From Lingula anatina (lineage: Eukaryota > Brachiopoda > Lingulata > Lingulida > Lingulidae): a DNA stretch of 40,225 nt. The translations under genes were made by a program, and so were the position numbers. This document shows, piece after piece, positions 26,910-36,112 of the stretch. The notes beneath the pieces are model-generated. The model had not been told where the DNA came from, searched no databases, and worked only from the letters and a program-made list of their open reading frames with translations. The DNA is taken from assembly GCF_001039355.2 (NCBI RefSeq), contig NW_019775740.1:1-40225 (forward strand), given 5' to 3'. The first letter of the stretch is position 1, and each line of letters starts with the position of its first letter.

Positions 26910-28031
26910 ATGGCGGATAAAAATTCTGAAGGTAACAATCAGCCCGAAAATTCGGGTTCAAAAACCAGTAAAGTTATCGTCAAAGAGAGTAGACCAAAAC
27001 AAAAGACTGACAAGGAGATAAAAACACATGCGAAACGGGTTGTCAGTGCGTCTAAGGAGATTTCTAATGAGGAGGTGAAAGTGCCGACACCACGTGCTTC
27101 GGCTAGCACATCGAATGACACCTCCAATGGGGGGAATGTCGATCTTTTGGGTCAAATTCTCCAAAAAATGGAGCAAATGCAAAAACAAATCAATGAAAAC
27201 AGTAAACGTCCTTTAGAAGTCGACGAAGACGATTTGTTGGCTCTTAGCGATGAGGAGTCGCTTGATATGGATTTAGAAGTTGACAACCTACTGACTAATA
27301 CTGAAATCCACAGTGAAACGGAAGGGAATATAATTCTTGAGAAGATTTCCCAAGAATTAATTGACGAAGAAGCAACATCTCCTAGTATGATGCCAGAATT
27401 GGCGGAGATTCTCAACAGAATAACGTCAAAAAGAATTTCGGATGAGAAAATTAAGGAAAAGTTGGAGAAGTTTCCACCTCCAGCGAACTTGAGTGGGCTG
27501 AAAGTGCCCAAAGTTAATACAGAGGTGTGGAATAAAATTCTACCTGCTACCAGAGGTAAAGATATTAGATTACAGAAAGCGCAGACCAGGGTGGTCAGAG
27601 CGCTCACACCTCTGGCCCAACTTGCGAATATGTTTCTGGAGGCTAAAAATAAAAAGGAGTCATTTGATATTCCAGCTGGTTTGTCTCTTGTATTAAATGC
27701 GTTTTCGTTTGTTGCCAATGGCAGCATTGAGATATCCCTTAGAAGGAGAGAACTGATAAAACCAGACTTGCACAGGGAGTACAGAGACGTTTGTTCACCG
27801 GACACCCCCATTACCGAATGGTTATTTGGCGATGATTTTGCCGGGGTTGTGAAAGGTATCAATGAAACCAACAAGGTAGCAACAAAAGTCGGAAGCCGTA
27901 AAGATTACTATGGGCGTAATCGCCCAGCATATAGGCCAAGAGGTTTTCAAAAGTACACACCTTCAAAAAACGGCTACAGAAATTTCAAGAAATCAAGGCC
28001 AAATCACGCAGGCAAGCCCAAGCGGGATTAG
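26910..28031 (+). CDS. DIRS gag-like protein (373 aa)
   Basis: Structural protein of the retrotransposon, assigned by position and by similarity in layout to DIRS ORF1. The first true ATG is at 26910 (aaaaATGG). The N-terminal quarter is Lys/Ser/Glu-rich. A short coiled-coil-like heptad segment (LLGQILQKMEQMQKQINE) is followed by a strongly acidic run (DEDDLLALSDEESLDMD). The central region (LSGLKVPKVNTEVWNKILP, RVVRALTPLAQL) is the part that looks most conserved. The C terminus is basic and Tyr/Arg-rich (YYGRNRPAYRPRGFQKY), likely nucleic-acid binding. No CCHC knuckle is seen. The last 97 bases overlap the RT frame and hold a slippery site. Confidence 0.8.
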   Translation: MADKNSEGNNQPENSGSKTSKVIVKESRPKQKTDKEIKTHAKRVVSASKEISNEEVKVPTPRASASTSNDTSNGGNVDLLGQILQKMEQMQKQINENSKRPLEVDEDDLLALSDEESLDMDLEVDNLLTNTEIHSETEGNIILEKISQELIDEEATSPSMMPELAEILNRITSKRISDEKIKEKLEKFPPPANLSGLKVPKVNTEVWNKILPATRGKDIRLQKAQTRVVRALTPLAQLANMFLEAKNKKESFDIPAGLSLVLNAFSFVANGSIEISLRRRELIKPDLHREYRDVCSPDTPITEWLFGDDFAGVVKGINETNKVATKVGSRKDYYGRNRPAYRPRGFQKYTPSKNGYRNFKKSRPNHAGKPKRD

Positions 28032-30145
28032 AGAGAAAAAATGAAGCACCTAAAGAGGTCAGTATCAATTGGTCATCATATATTGATGCTTTAAAAGATA
28101 AATTGGCCACTGAGATAGCAAATTTTACTGCAGGTAATTTACAAAAGTGCAAAAAGTTTTGGCCAAATCTTACATCAGATAAGTATATACTGAATACTGT
28201 TTCATATGGTATCAATATTGAAATAGACCAATCAACACAACAGTCAAGAATTCCTCAGACTTATGCTTTCAATAAAGTAGAATCTGATATAATTTGTACT
28301 GAAATCCATCAACTTTTAGAGAAGAAAGTGATACGAAAGGTCAAACATTGTGCAGGTGAATTTATTTCCAATATTTTCTTAAGAGAGAAAAAAGATGGAA
28401 AGTACAGATTGATTTTAAATCTGAGGAAACTTAATGCTTCTGTTGTATATCATCATTTTAAGATGACCAGTTTGCAGTCAGCCATTAATCTTATGAAACC
28501 TCAGTGTTTTATGTCAACCATAGATTGGAAAGATGCTTATTATTGTCTGGCAGTTTGTGATGAACACAAGAAACTGTTAAGATTTGAATTTGATGGGAAC
28601 TTGTATGAATATCAGGTTTTACCAAATGGCTTGGCGAGTGGACCACGTGTTTTTACTAAAGTTACCAAACCAATTTTTTCCTATTTGAGGAAATTAGGTC
28701 ACATGAATTGTCCATACATTGATGACAGTCTCTTAGTTGGAGAATCTTTGCAAGATTGCAGAGAGAATGTGATGCAAACAGTTAAAGTTTCTACTCAAGC
28801 AGGGTTTACTGTGCATCCAACTAAGTCTGTTTTAGAACCAACACAAAAGTTGGATTTTTTAGGCTTTACATTGGATTCTGTAAAAATGCGAGTGTCCTTA
28901 AACAAGAGACAAGCAGATAAAATATTTTCGGCATGTACCGATCTCTTACAGCAGGACTGTATAACTATACTACAATTGGCAAAAGTAGTAGGATTATTGG
29001 TAGCATCTTTTCCTGGTGTAGAATATGGGCCTCTTTTTTATAGGTCACTGGATATGAGAAAAAATCAAGCTTTGAAAGCTAGTAAAGGAGACTTTCAAGC
29101 AAAATTGCAGATTGCCAATGATGATGCCTTGAAACTAGACTTGACTTGGTGGATACAAAATATTCATTCAAGTTTTAAGTTGATTTCACATGGGAACCCT
29201 TCATTAGTTATTTATTCTGATGCATCAGAAAAAGGATGGGGGGGAGCATGCAGGGGCATCACATCAGGAGGAAACTGGTCAGCAGTTGAAAGTACTTTTC
29301 ACATTAATCATCTTGAATTATTAGCTGCATGGTTTGCTCTAAAATGCTTTGCACGAGATGAAACAAATATTCACATTAAAATGTGTATAGATAATACAAC
29401 TGCTTTGTCATATATTGCTCGAATGGGAGGGAAAATACCCTCGCTAAATAATTTGGCCAGAAAAATTTGGTTATGGTGCAAGGGAAAAAATATATGGTTA
29501 TCAGTTGCATATATTGAATCAGAAAATAATGTAGAAGCTGATAAAGAAAGTAGACTTGATCATGATAATCTTGAATGGAAGTTGCACCAAACAGTATTTA
29601 AAGATATAACTAAGCAGTTTTATCTACCAGAAACAGATCTGTTTGCTTCAAGGCTGAATAATCAACTACCTAAATATGTATCATGGAAACCTGATCCATT
29701 TGCTATGACAACAGATGCCTTGTCTATTGACTGGTCACAGATAAATGCTTATGCATTTCCACCTTTTTCTTTAATAGGAAAGATGTTAAGCAAGATAGAG
29801 TTTGATCAAGTGGATAGTATCATAGTGGTAGTGCCTTATTGGACAACTCAAGTATGGTTTTCAAAATTGAGCCATATGTTAATATCTTGTCCTTTTTTAC
29901 TTCCCAGGAAGCAAGAATTGCTGTGGCACCCACACAAAAACATGGACAATCATCTTCCAAAGTTACAGCTAATGGCTTGTGTATTGTCAGGGAAAGTTTC
30001 GAAGACATGGCATTTTCGCCAACAGCTGTCAAATTGGTCATGTCCTCATGGAGAGATACAACTGTCAAGCAATACGAATCTTACATTTCCAGATGGATTC
30101 AATATTGTAGTGAGAGGAACATTAATACCCTGTCACCAAATGTAA
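27935..30145 (+). CDS. DIRS reverse transcriptase - RNase H polyprotein
   Basis: Copies the element's RNA into DNA. The frame is open from just after a TAG at 27932-27934 to the stop at 30143-30145 and has no ATG near its start. The first in-frame candidates are a TTG at 28103 and Met only inside the RT domain. Expression as a gag fusion by -1 frameshift therefore fits better than independent initiation. RT motifs: STIDWKDAYYCLAV, LPNGLASGPRVF and the catalytic box YIDDSLL (nt 28715-28735; Ile instead of the common Met/Val in Y-x-DD). RNase H motifs: VIYSDASEKGWGG, HLELLAAWFAL and CIDNTTALSYIA, all with their acidic residues. The tail (ETDLFASRLN, AFPPFSLIGKML) is the post-RNase H region typical of DIRS elements. 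Confidence 0.88.
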   Translation, partial: AKRFSKVHTFKKRLQKFQEIKAKSRRQAQAGLERKNEAPKEVSINWSSYIDALKDKLATEIANFTAGNLQKCKKFWPNLTSDKYILNTVSYGINIEIDQSTQQSRIPQTYAFNKVESDIICTEIHQLLEKKVIRKVKHCAGEFISNIFLREKKDGKYRLILNLRKLNASVVYHHFKMTSLQSAINLMKPQCFMSTIDWKDAYYCLAVCDEHKKLLRFEFDGNLYEYQVLPNGLASGPRVFTKVTKPIFSYLRKLGHMNCPYIDDSLLVGESLQDCRENVMQTVKVSTQAGFTVHPTKSVLEPTQKLDFLGFTLDSVKMRVSLNKRQADKIFSACTDLLQQDCITILQLAKVVGLLVASFPGVEYGPLFYRSLDMRKNQALKASKGDFQAKLQIANDDALKLDLTWWIQNIHSSFKLISHGNPSLVIYSDASEKGWGGACRGITSGGNWSAVESTFHINHLELLAAWFALKCFARDETNIHIKMCIDNTTALSYIARMGGKIPSLNNLARKIWLWCKGKNIWLSVAYIESENNVEADKESRLDHDNLEWKLHQTVFKDITKQFYLPETDLFASRLNNQLPKYVSWKPDPFAMTTDALSIDWSQINAYAFPPFSLIGKMLSKIEFDQVDSIIVVVPYWTTQVWFSKLSHMLISCPFLLPRKQELLWHPHKNMDNHLPKLQLMACVLSGKVSKTWHFRQQLSNWSCPHGEIQLSSNTNLTFPDGFNIVVRGTLIPCHQM
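27965..27971 (+). promoter_or_regulatory. -1 ribosomal frameshift slippery heptamer A AAA AAC
   Basis: In the gag frame the codons read TCA AAA AAC, which places A AAA AAC in exactly the X XXY YYZ register. A -1 slip enters the RT frame (next codon CGG at 27971-27973), which stays open for more than 2 kb. The site lies inside the 97-base gag/RT overlap. A downstream RNA structure was not evident by eye. Confidence 0.6.
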
Positions 30146-30960
30146 CTGATGTTGTAAATTTTCTAGCCCATTGCTTTGATATGGGACTTGGATATTCTGC
30201 TCTTAATACAGCAAGATCAGCACTTTCAACTTTTATTATGGTGGATAAGTGTCCAGCAGGTGCTCATCCTCATGTGGTTAGACTGATGAGAGGAGTTTTT
30301 ACTTCTAGACCTGCATTACCAAGGAACAATGTGATATGGGACACAAGTTTGCTTTTGAATTACCTCAAAAAACTTTCACCTGTGAAAAAACTTAATCTTT
30401 TACAACTGAGCAAGAAAGCAGTGACATTGACCATTTTATTGACAGGTCAAAGAACGCAATCCTTGCATCTTATTGACATTCGTAACATCACAATTAATAA
30501 GTCTAAAGTCACATTTAGATTTGGTGATTTACTGAAGCAGTCAAGACCAGGTCACCACATTGGTGAAATAACAGTGACAGCATATGCACCAGATAGACGA
30601 TTATGTTTATGTACTGTCTTAATGGAATACATGGACCGTGTCAAACATTTAAGAGGAAATATCACAAGATTGTTTTTAACATCTGTAAAGCCATTTAAGG
30701 CAGCAGCCAAATCTACCATATCTAGATGGATTAAGCAAACTATGAATATGGCTGGTATAGACATGGAGAAATTTACTCCACACAGCACACGTAGTGCAGC
30801 ATCTTCACAAGCAAAACTTGCTAAAGTGCCATTAGACACTATTTTGAAGACGGCAGGCTGGTCTAAAGATTGCACATTTGCTAAATATTACGATAAAGAA
30901 ATAACTCAACAGGGCCAGTTTGCAGATGCGATTTTGTCTGGCACTGGTGCACATGTTTGA
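29854..30960 (+). CDS. DIRS tyrosine recombinase (368 aa)
   Basis: Integrates the circular DNA copy. The first ATG in frame is at 29854, so the frame overlaps the RT frame by 292 bases, as is usual in DIRS elements. The N-terminal SAM-like core-binding half contains SSWRDTTVKQYESYISRW. The catalytic residues are visible: first Arg in LLTGQRTQSLHL (codon 30451-30453), HxxR in TPHSTRSAAS (30781-30792), the Trp/His-position residue in TAGWSKDCTF, and the nucleophile in FAKYYDKE (Tyr codons 30886-30891; the second Tyr fits the family spacing better, by inference). The frame is intact, so the enzyme may be functional. Confidence 0.88.
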   Translation: MVFKIEPYVNILSFFTSQEARIAVAPTQKHGQSSSKVTANGLCIVRESFEDMAFSPTAVKLVMSSWRDTTVKQYESYISRWIQYCSERNINTLSPNVTDVVNFLAHCFDMGLGYSALNTARSALSTFIMVDKCPAGAHPHVVRLMRGVFTSRPALPRNNVIWDTSLLLNYLKKLSPVKKLNLLQLSKKAVTLTILLTGQRTQSLHLIDIRNITINKSKVTFRFGDLLKQSRPGHHIGEITVTAYAPDRRLCLCTVLMEYMDRVKHLRGNITRLFLTSVKPFKAAAKSTISRWIKQTMNMAGIDMEKFTPHSTRSAASSQAKLAKVPLDTILKTAGWSKDCTFAKYYDKEITQQGQFADAILSGTGAHV

Positions 30961-30998
30961 CATGGACATTCAGATTTACAGGGAGATGTTTTATAAAN

Positions 30999-33900
30999 TA
31001 AAATCTGTTTAAATATATGTGTGGAGTCAGGGATTAGCAGCAACGCTTTTGAACTGTGTTCAGCCATATTTAGTCAGCAGATCAGTAAGTACTCAGATCA
31101 TCCATTCCGAATGGAGCCTAAGAGACTCCATCACCAGCAGACACGGTGACTGACATCAAACACACAGCATGGGCTTGAAACATCAACGATGCCAAAAAGA
31201 AAAAAAAAAAGAACGAAAAAATTTGTAATCCCCCTATGGAGTCCATCAACATCCTATAGGCCATGACCCTATGACATAACTTCCACAAGGGCCTCTGGCA
31301 GCTCCCTCAGCAGCTGGTCAAACAGGCTCATAAAAAACCCACTGCCCAGTATTACATCATAGTTGACTACATTTTTATTCCATCTCTCTGCCAATGATCA
31401 CCAGATGGTCATTTTATGTCCATTAAACAACCACATCATAGCCTGTGGTCAAATGGTCATTAGTGTGGTCAGAGGTGCCAAGGACGCTATTAAGTTAATC
31501 GGTGCGTAATGACCTTCAACAGAGAAATCAAGCTTAAGATGGATCATGCAGTTGCCTGGAGCGCTCATGAATAGATGGGGTGGAAAAAAGTTTTTTTTTT
31601 CATATAACGTACCAAATGTCAAATGAGTTAACATTTCCATGAACATCCTACTATATTTATCATTTACCTTTCATTTTTTATGATTAATCATGATAATGGC
31701 TCATAACTTATCATGAATCAAGTAATTATCTGGATATGAGATTATGCAATTAAAATTCCATGTAAAAATGTTTCAAATTAATATAACAATCACTGAGTAA
31801 TTGATACAATGGATTATTATCCATGCTCATTAACACAATGGTAGGAAGTGAATCCAAAGTATTCATAAAACAGAACAAAATATCCTCCATCAACTATATT
31901 CTGTAAAAAAATTCTGTAGCTGATGCAAATAAGAATCATTTAGAAAAGGGGAGCCCAGGTTGTATTTATCTTTGGCAGTCATTTCAGTCCAGCATCAGCA
32001 GGTGCCCTGTACTGAGACAACTTCTGAACAATTTAACACTGATATGGCTTGACAATCACACACATTGTCCACAACACACTTCATGTATTAATAAAACAGC
32101 AGGGGGAGAAAACAGCTCATCACATTTAACATTGGTGCCAAGAAGACTGGAAGATTTTTTCTCCGTGTCTCTTTTTTTCCCCTCCAAAATTGTGACAGGT
32201 CCCTCCTAACTGGTTTTTAAAGTATAGAACAAAAGGCATCACTAATGCATCTATCTAAATATCACCAATATTTAGCTATGCTATAGATATATACTATGCT
32301 ATCTAAGCCAGGGAAATAGCAATTTAGGACACATATGACAAAATCACCTGAAGTGTCATTGCCATGCAAGACCAACTCCATCAAGCCAATTAATGGCCTC
32401 TTCCAGTGACTTGGTACTAGTAATTGCACATTTTGAGGCCTTAATGTTAAACAACTTTGTTTTCTGGCAGAAAAACCAGTACAACTTAAAATAATTATTT
32501 TAGCCTTCCAGTTATGCCTCAATAAATGAAATCCTTTTTAAGCTCATGCTTTGAGAACCCCCTCCCCATCCTTCTTAAACAGCTGCAGCACAATATTTAA
32601 TGGAGGATTAAATGATACAACCATATTTAGCTGGTAAAAAAAGTAAATGAAGCTCAGCTGTGATAAAACAGGCATAGAAACAAAGCTTTCACAAAGACCT
32701 CTTCTGTTCAAAAGCTTAACTGCAATTTGTTATAGAAGTATGCAGTTATTTTTAGCACCAGTAAGACAAGTTGTAACTATAAAACAACTGCTGTCGTCAA
32801 TCATTGTGTAAGAGAAAGTATAATGATTTTTAAAAAAAAAAATTTTTTTTTCTGTTGATTAACAGCAAATTGGTTATCCTGTGTTTCTGAAAAGATGTGG
32901 TTTATTCTGAATTCTGTCCACATCAAACTGAAAACTACAGATGAAAGCACTGGTCTGAATTGCGTAAGGAGATTCAAACCAAATTTTATTGACGAAAAAT
33001 TGGAATCCGCATGCAAGTGAATAATACCATCTCAACTGTACCATTTGAGACATCGACCACTCAGCAATGGCTGCTCTACTGCAATGAACACATTTCTCCT
33101 CTCCTCTCTCAGATGATGCCACCACTGTAATTTAGGGATGGGACTTAACCATATTTTACTTAATACCGTAGCCTTCATGACATTTATCATCTAAGATAAA
33201 CATATTAGAACCGTTTTCTTTTTCTTTCACTGTCGACTTTTGATTACTTATTGTTCAAAATGATACCCATCCTGAAAGCAAGCAGAGTTGTTTATTTTCT
33301 TTTACTGATCTCTTGCCACTATTAAGTCTATCCTCCTGTGTCACTGACATGATCAAGTAATTACAGAGAGTTTCACAGAATCTCAATTACACTATATTTA
33401 GTGAGTAAGGATACATTTACGGAGAAGATAGAGCCTGTAAATGTAATTGAAAGATACCTTTTGTGATTAATACACAGAGTAAATATAATGACATCTAATA
33501 GTATCAGCACTGGGTCAATGATGCCACTCATTTTAGCTTTCTTTAGTCCATCTTCTTCATTTTTTTTTTTTTTTGTTATAACAACTGTCTCACTGTGTCA
33601 AATCTTCTGTCAAGAAGCAGCAATTTTGTGGCAGCCAATATCTTTCAATTATAACTCAATCACTTCCAAATCCACCCAACACTGGTGAAAATTAAAGTAG
33701 AACATTTCTAAAGTGACAAAAAATTTTATCTCATGATGTATGGAAATTTGACTCTTCGTGCCACGCCTAAGAGGTGAAAAACCATGTTGCAGAAACCATC
33801 CAGTTCTTCACAATTTACAGTTCAAACCCTATTGCATGACATAATACAATGACTTCTCTTTTTAAGCCATAGTACTAGTAAATAAACGACAGTGTGCACA

Positions 33901-34378
33901 GATGTCTTTAATTTTTTTCCATTATGTAAATCCTCATTTAGATGTGTGTAAGATTGCTTTACAATACAAATCATCATCCAGGCACCATAATACCTCTCAC
34001 AGCTACTTGACAACTCATATCATGATTTAACCTTTCACTTTTTTCAAAGCAAACATCTACATCATCTTACCAATAAAAAATATCAGTACACACTCACAAT
34101 AGTGATCACAAAATATGTTGTATCCGCTCCTACCCCCCTATCCCCAATGGGGTCCAGTCCAGTCCAGTATTGGGTGTGAGTACCTCCCCTGAGGACTACA
34201 GAGGATGTTTGTTTCTATTGCAGGCAGGAGAATAGGGGGGGGGGGGGGGGGGGGCTTCAAGTGTCTACTTCCTGGGATTGTTAAGAATGGTTTTTATGGA
34301 AGTTGCTGTGAACAGGGCCTGAGCCACTAGTCTACACTTATACAACAATGTACAAAATTATAGTTAAAGTAAATAAAG
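30999..34378. other. Noncoding AT-rich stretch, likely intron of the PIK3R-like gene or intergenic
   Basis: No exon with both splice sites and a recognisable domain was found on either strand. It contains poly-A/poly-T runs and a 20-base poly-G (34235-34254). The second half of the C1 domain and the RhoGAP/SH2 exons expected downstream on the minus strand were not seen here. Confidence 0.4.
34235..34254 (+). repeat. Poly-G tract (20 G)
   Basis: Homopolymer of 20 G. Confidence 0.9.
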
Positions 34379-35203
34379 TAAATACAGGGATGAGACTGCC
34401 ACCTAGTGGAAAAATATGGCGTAGGTCCAGTGGGCTGCCTCGTCCAATGATAATTTTTGGGTCCCCAAAAGTTGGAAATCCCCCGATAGTTGGAAAAATC
34501 TCATTCCCTTATATAGTACTGTAATATATATTGAGCACAGGAATCCCTTATACATGTGCTAGTTCAGGGCCAGTGTAAGTATAAAGATCCACATGAATGA
34601 ATACTTACAGAATCCACACAAGATTGGCTTGACAAAGAACACCTCAGTTAAAACATGCTTCCTTCTTGACGCTGCTGAAAAAAATAAAGATAAAGCAGGT
34701 GAGGACAACCGTAGTGCTGTATTTATCACAGGAGTCTTTTTCATTTAACGAAAATGAATGTCGTACCCTCTGTGGGTCGAGCCCATTATCTTAGTGTGAC
34801 ATCAAAGAACTGCAGGTTGATTGCATCTGAAGTGATCATGAATATTCTGAAAAAAATGTTAAGCCTTGCGTCAAAAGAGAAATGAAGAATACAAGTGATA
34901 CGACCCCAGCATAAAGTGCAAAGCTATATATATCACATAAGTTATAAAAGTGGCATGTTTTGATGTGAAAAAAAAATTTAAGTTTTTCCACCTTTTCTTT
35001 CATGGCTGACTTTGCATGATATAATGGGTATTGAAATGGAAACCATTGCAAATGCTCACACGGGTTTCTGCAAATTTGAATGGAAATCATCCGAGATTTT
35101 ATGCCAAGTCATGGAGTCATGACATCTTGGATGATTCTCATTGTGACCACTTCTGATAAAAGCACACATACACTATTTCAAAACATTCTTCTTGGTGTAT
35201 GTG
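34379..35203 (+). repeat. 0.83-kb direct duplication, first copy
   Basis: Nearly identical to 35286-36111 (about 15 substitutions or 1-base indels noted by eye, about 2 percent). It ends at a single N (35204). Its first 130 bases resemble a small MITE bounded by cagggatgaga and tctcattcccttat. Confidence 0.95.
34609..34674 (-). CDS. PIK3R-like gene, exon encoding the N-terminal half of a C1 domain (copy 1)
   Basis: A 66-base minus-strand exon between a strong acceptor (pyrimidine run, ttttttcagcag, a NAGNAG) and a perfect donor (gtaagtatt). Two of three frames contain stops. The third gives RRKHVLTEVFFVKPILCGF and ends with T, the first base of the next codon. The spacing H-x12-C-x2-(C) is that of the C1 (diacylglycerol/phorbol ester) zinc finger. 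It lies on the same strand downstream of the SH3 exon at 38114-38510, and its entry phase fits that exon's phase-1 donor. Invertebrate PI3-kinase regulatory subunits with a C1 domain are known from domain databases (established knowledge, recalled). The rest of the C1 domain was not found. Confidence 0.65.
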
Positions 35204-35204
35204 N

Positions 35205-35285
35205 AACGGAGCCGGCGGAGCCGGCGGAACGATCCGGACGGGACCGAAACCATGTGTACCGCCAGCGCTAACGCTGGTGGTACAA
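35205..35285. other. Short GC-rich insert with a 12-bp hairpin between the two duplicate copies
   Basis: About 80 bases of very different composition from their surroundings. It starts right after an N with two ggagccggc units and ends with gtaccgccagcg-ctaa-cgctggtggtac, a 12-bp stem with one mismatch (G-U in RNA) and a 4-base loop. It may be a foreign or mis-joined fragment. Confidence 0.6.
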
Positions 35286-36111
35286 TAAATACAGGGATGA
35301 GACTGCTACCTAGTGGAAAAATATGGCGTAGGTCCAGTGGGCTGCCTCGTCCAATGATAATTTTTGGGTCCCCAAAAAGTTGGAAATCCCCCGATAGTTG
35401 GAAAAATCTCATTCCCTTATATAGTACTGTAATATATATTGAGCACAGGAATGTCTTATACATGTGCTAGTTCAGGGCCAGTGTAAGGATAAAAATCCAC
35501 ATGAATGAATACTTACAGAATCCACACAAGATTGGCTTGACAAAGAACACCTCAGTTAAAACATGCTTTCTTCTTGACGCTGCTGAAAAAAATTAAGATA
35601 AAGCAGGTGAGGACAACCGTAGTGCTGTATTTATCACAGGAGTCTTTTTCATTTAACGAAAATGAATGTCGTAGCCTCTGTGGGTCGAGCCCATTATCTT
35701 AGTGTGACATCAAAGAACTGCAGGTTGATTGCAGCTGAAGTGATCATGAATATTCTGAAAATAATGTTAAGCCTTGCGTCAAAAGAGAAATGAAGAATAC
35801 AAGTGATACGACCCCAGCATATAGTGCAAAGCTATAAATATCACATAAGTTATAAAAGTGGCATGTTTTGATGTGAAAAAAATTTTTAAGTTTTTCCACC
35901 TTTTCTTTCATGGCTGACTTTGCATGATATAATGGGTATTGAAATGGAAACCATTGCAAATGCTCACATGGGTTTCTGCAAATTTGAATGGAAATCATCC
36001 GAGATTTTATGCCAAGTCATGGAGTCATGACATCTTGGATGATTCTCATTGTGACCACTTCTGATAAAAGCACACATACACTATTTCAAAACATTCTTCT
36101 TGGTTTATGTA
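35286..36111 (+). repeat. 0.83-kb direct duplication, second copy
   Basis: Second copy of 34379-35203, ending at an N (36112). The 24 bases after that N repeat the end of copy 1 and then continue into unique sequence, as expected if copy 2 is an alternative haplotype wrongly inserted. Confidence 0.95.
35517..35582 (-). CDS. PIK3R-like C1 exon, second copy (probable haplotype duplicate)
   Basis: Same exon as 34609-34674 with the same acceptor, donor and frame. The codons are nearly identical. If the duplication is an assembly artefact, this and copy 1 are alleles of one exon. If it is real, splicing both in would give two C1 halves, which would not make a normal domain, so one would have to be skipped. 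Confidence 0.6.
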
Positions 36112-36112
36112 N

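Larger units (their letters stand above)
26400..30998 (+). mobile_element. DIRS-type (tyrosine recombinase) retrotransposon, right end cut by an N
   Basis: Three open frames in the order gag-like, RT-RNase H and tyrosine recombinase, each overlapping the next, identify a DIRS-group element. DIRS elements insert with a recombinase rather than an integrase and carry inverted or split repeats rather than ordinary LTRs. The left boundary is not fixed. The GC-rich, CpG-containing leader at about 26540-26900 probably belongs to the left terminal repeat. Only 38 bases follow the last stop codon before a single N at 30998, and no sequence beyond it matches the leader in inverse, so the right terminal repeat and internal complementary region are missing or lost in assembly. 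All three frames are free of stops and frameshifts. Confidence 0.85.

Noticed and set aside
27152-27874. 240-codon minus-strand open frame
   Set aside because: Antisense shadow of the DIRS gag frame.
30999-31060. Right terminal repeat of the DIRS element beyond the N
   Set aside because: The reverse complement shares no extended match with the 26400-26900 leader; only a 9-base direct match (gggattagc) was found.
31260-31400. Minus-strand run reading LFDQLLRELPEALVEVMS, resembling part of a RhoGAP domain
   Set aside because: Only about 36 codons between stops, no clear donor or acceptor, and the likeness rests on a few common residues. It is tempting because the PIK3R-like gene should have a RhoGAP-like domain, but not enough to call.
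32340-32475. Minus-strand run TKSLEEAINWLDGVGLAWQ then a stop, after a possible ccag acceptor
   Set aside because: No domain match that I can recognise and no conserved continuation; may be chance or an old element.
32990-33125. Minus-strand open run with KCVHCS between ttacag and gtacag, considered as the missing second half of the C1 domain
   Set aside because: Lacks the Trp-Gly, Gln-Gly and final His/Cys spacing of C1.
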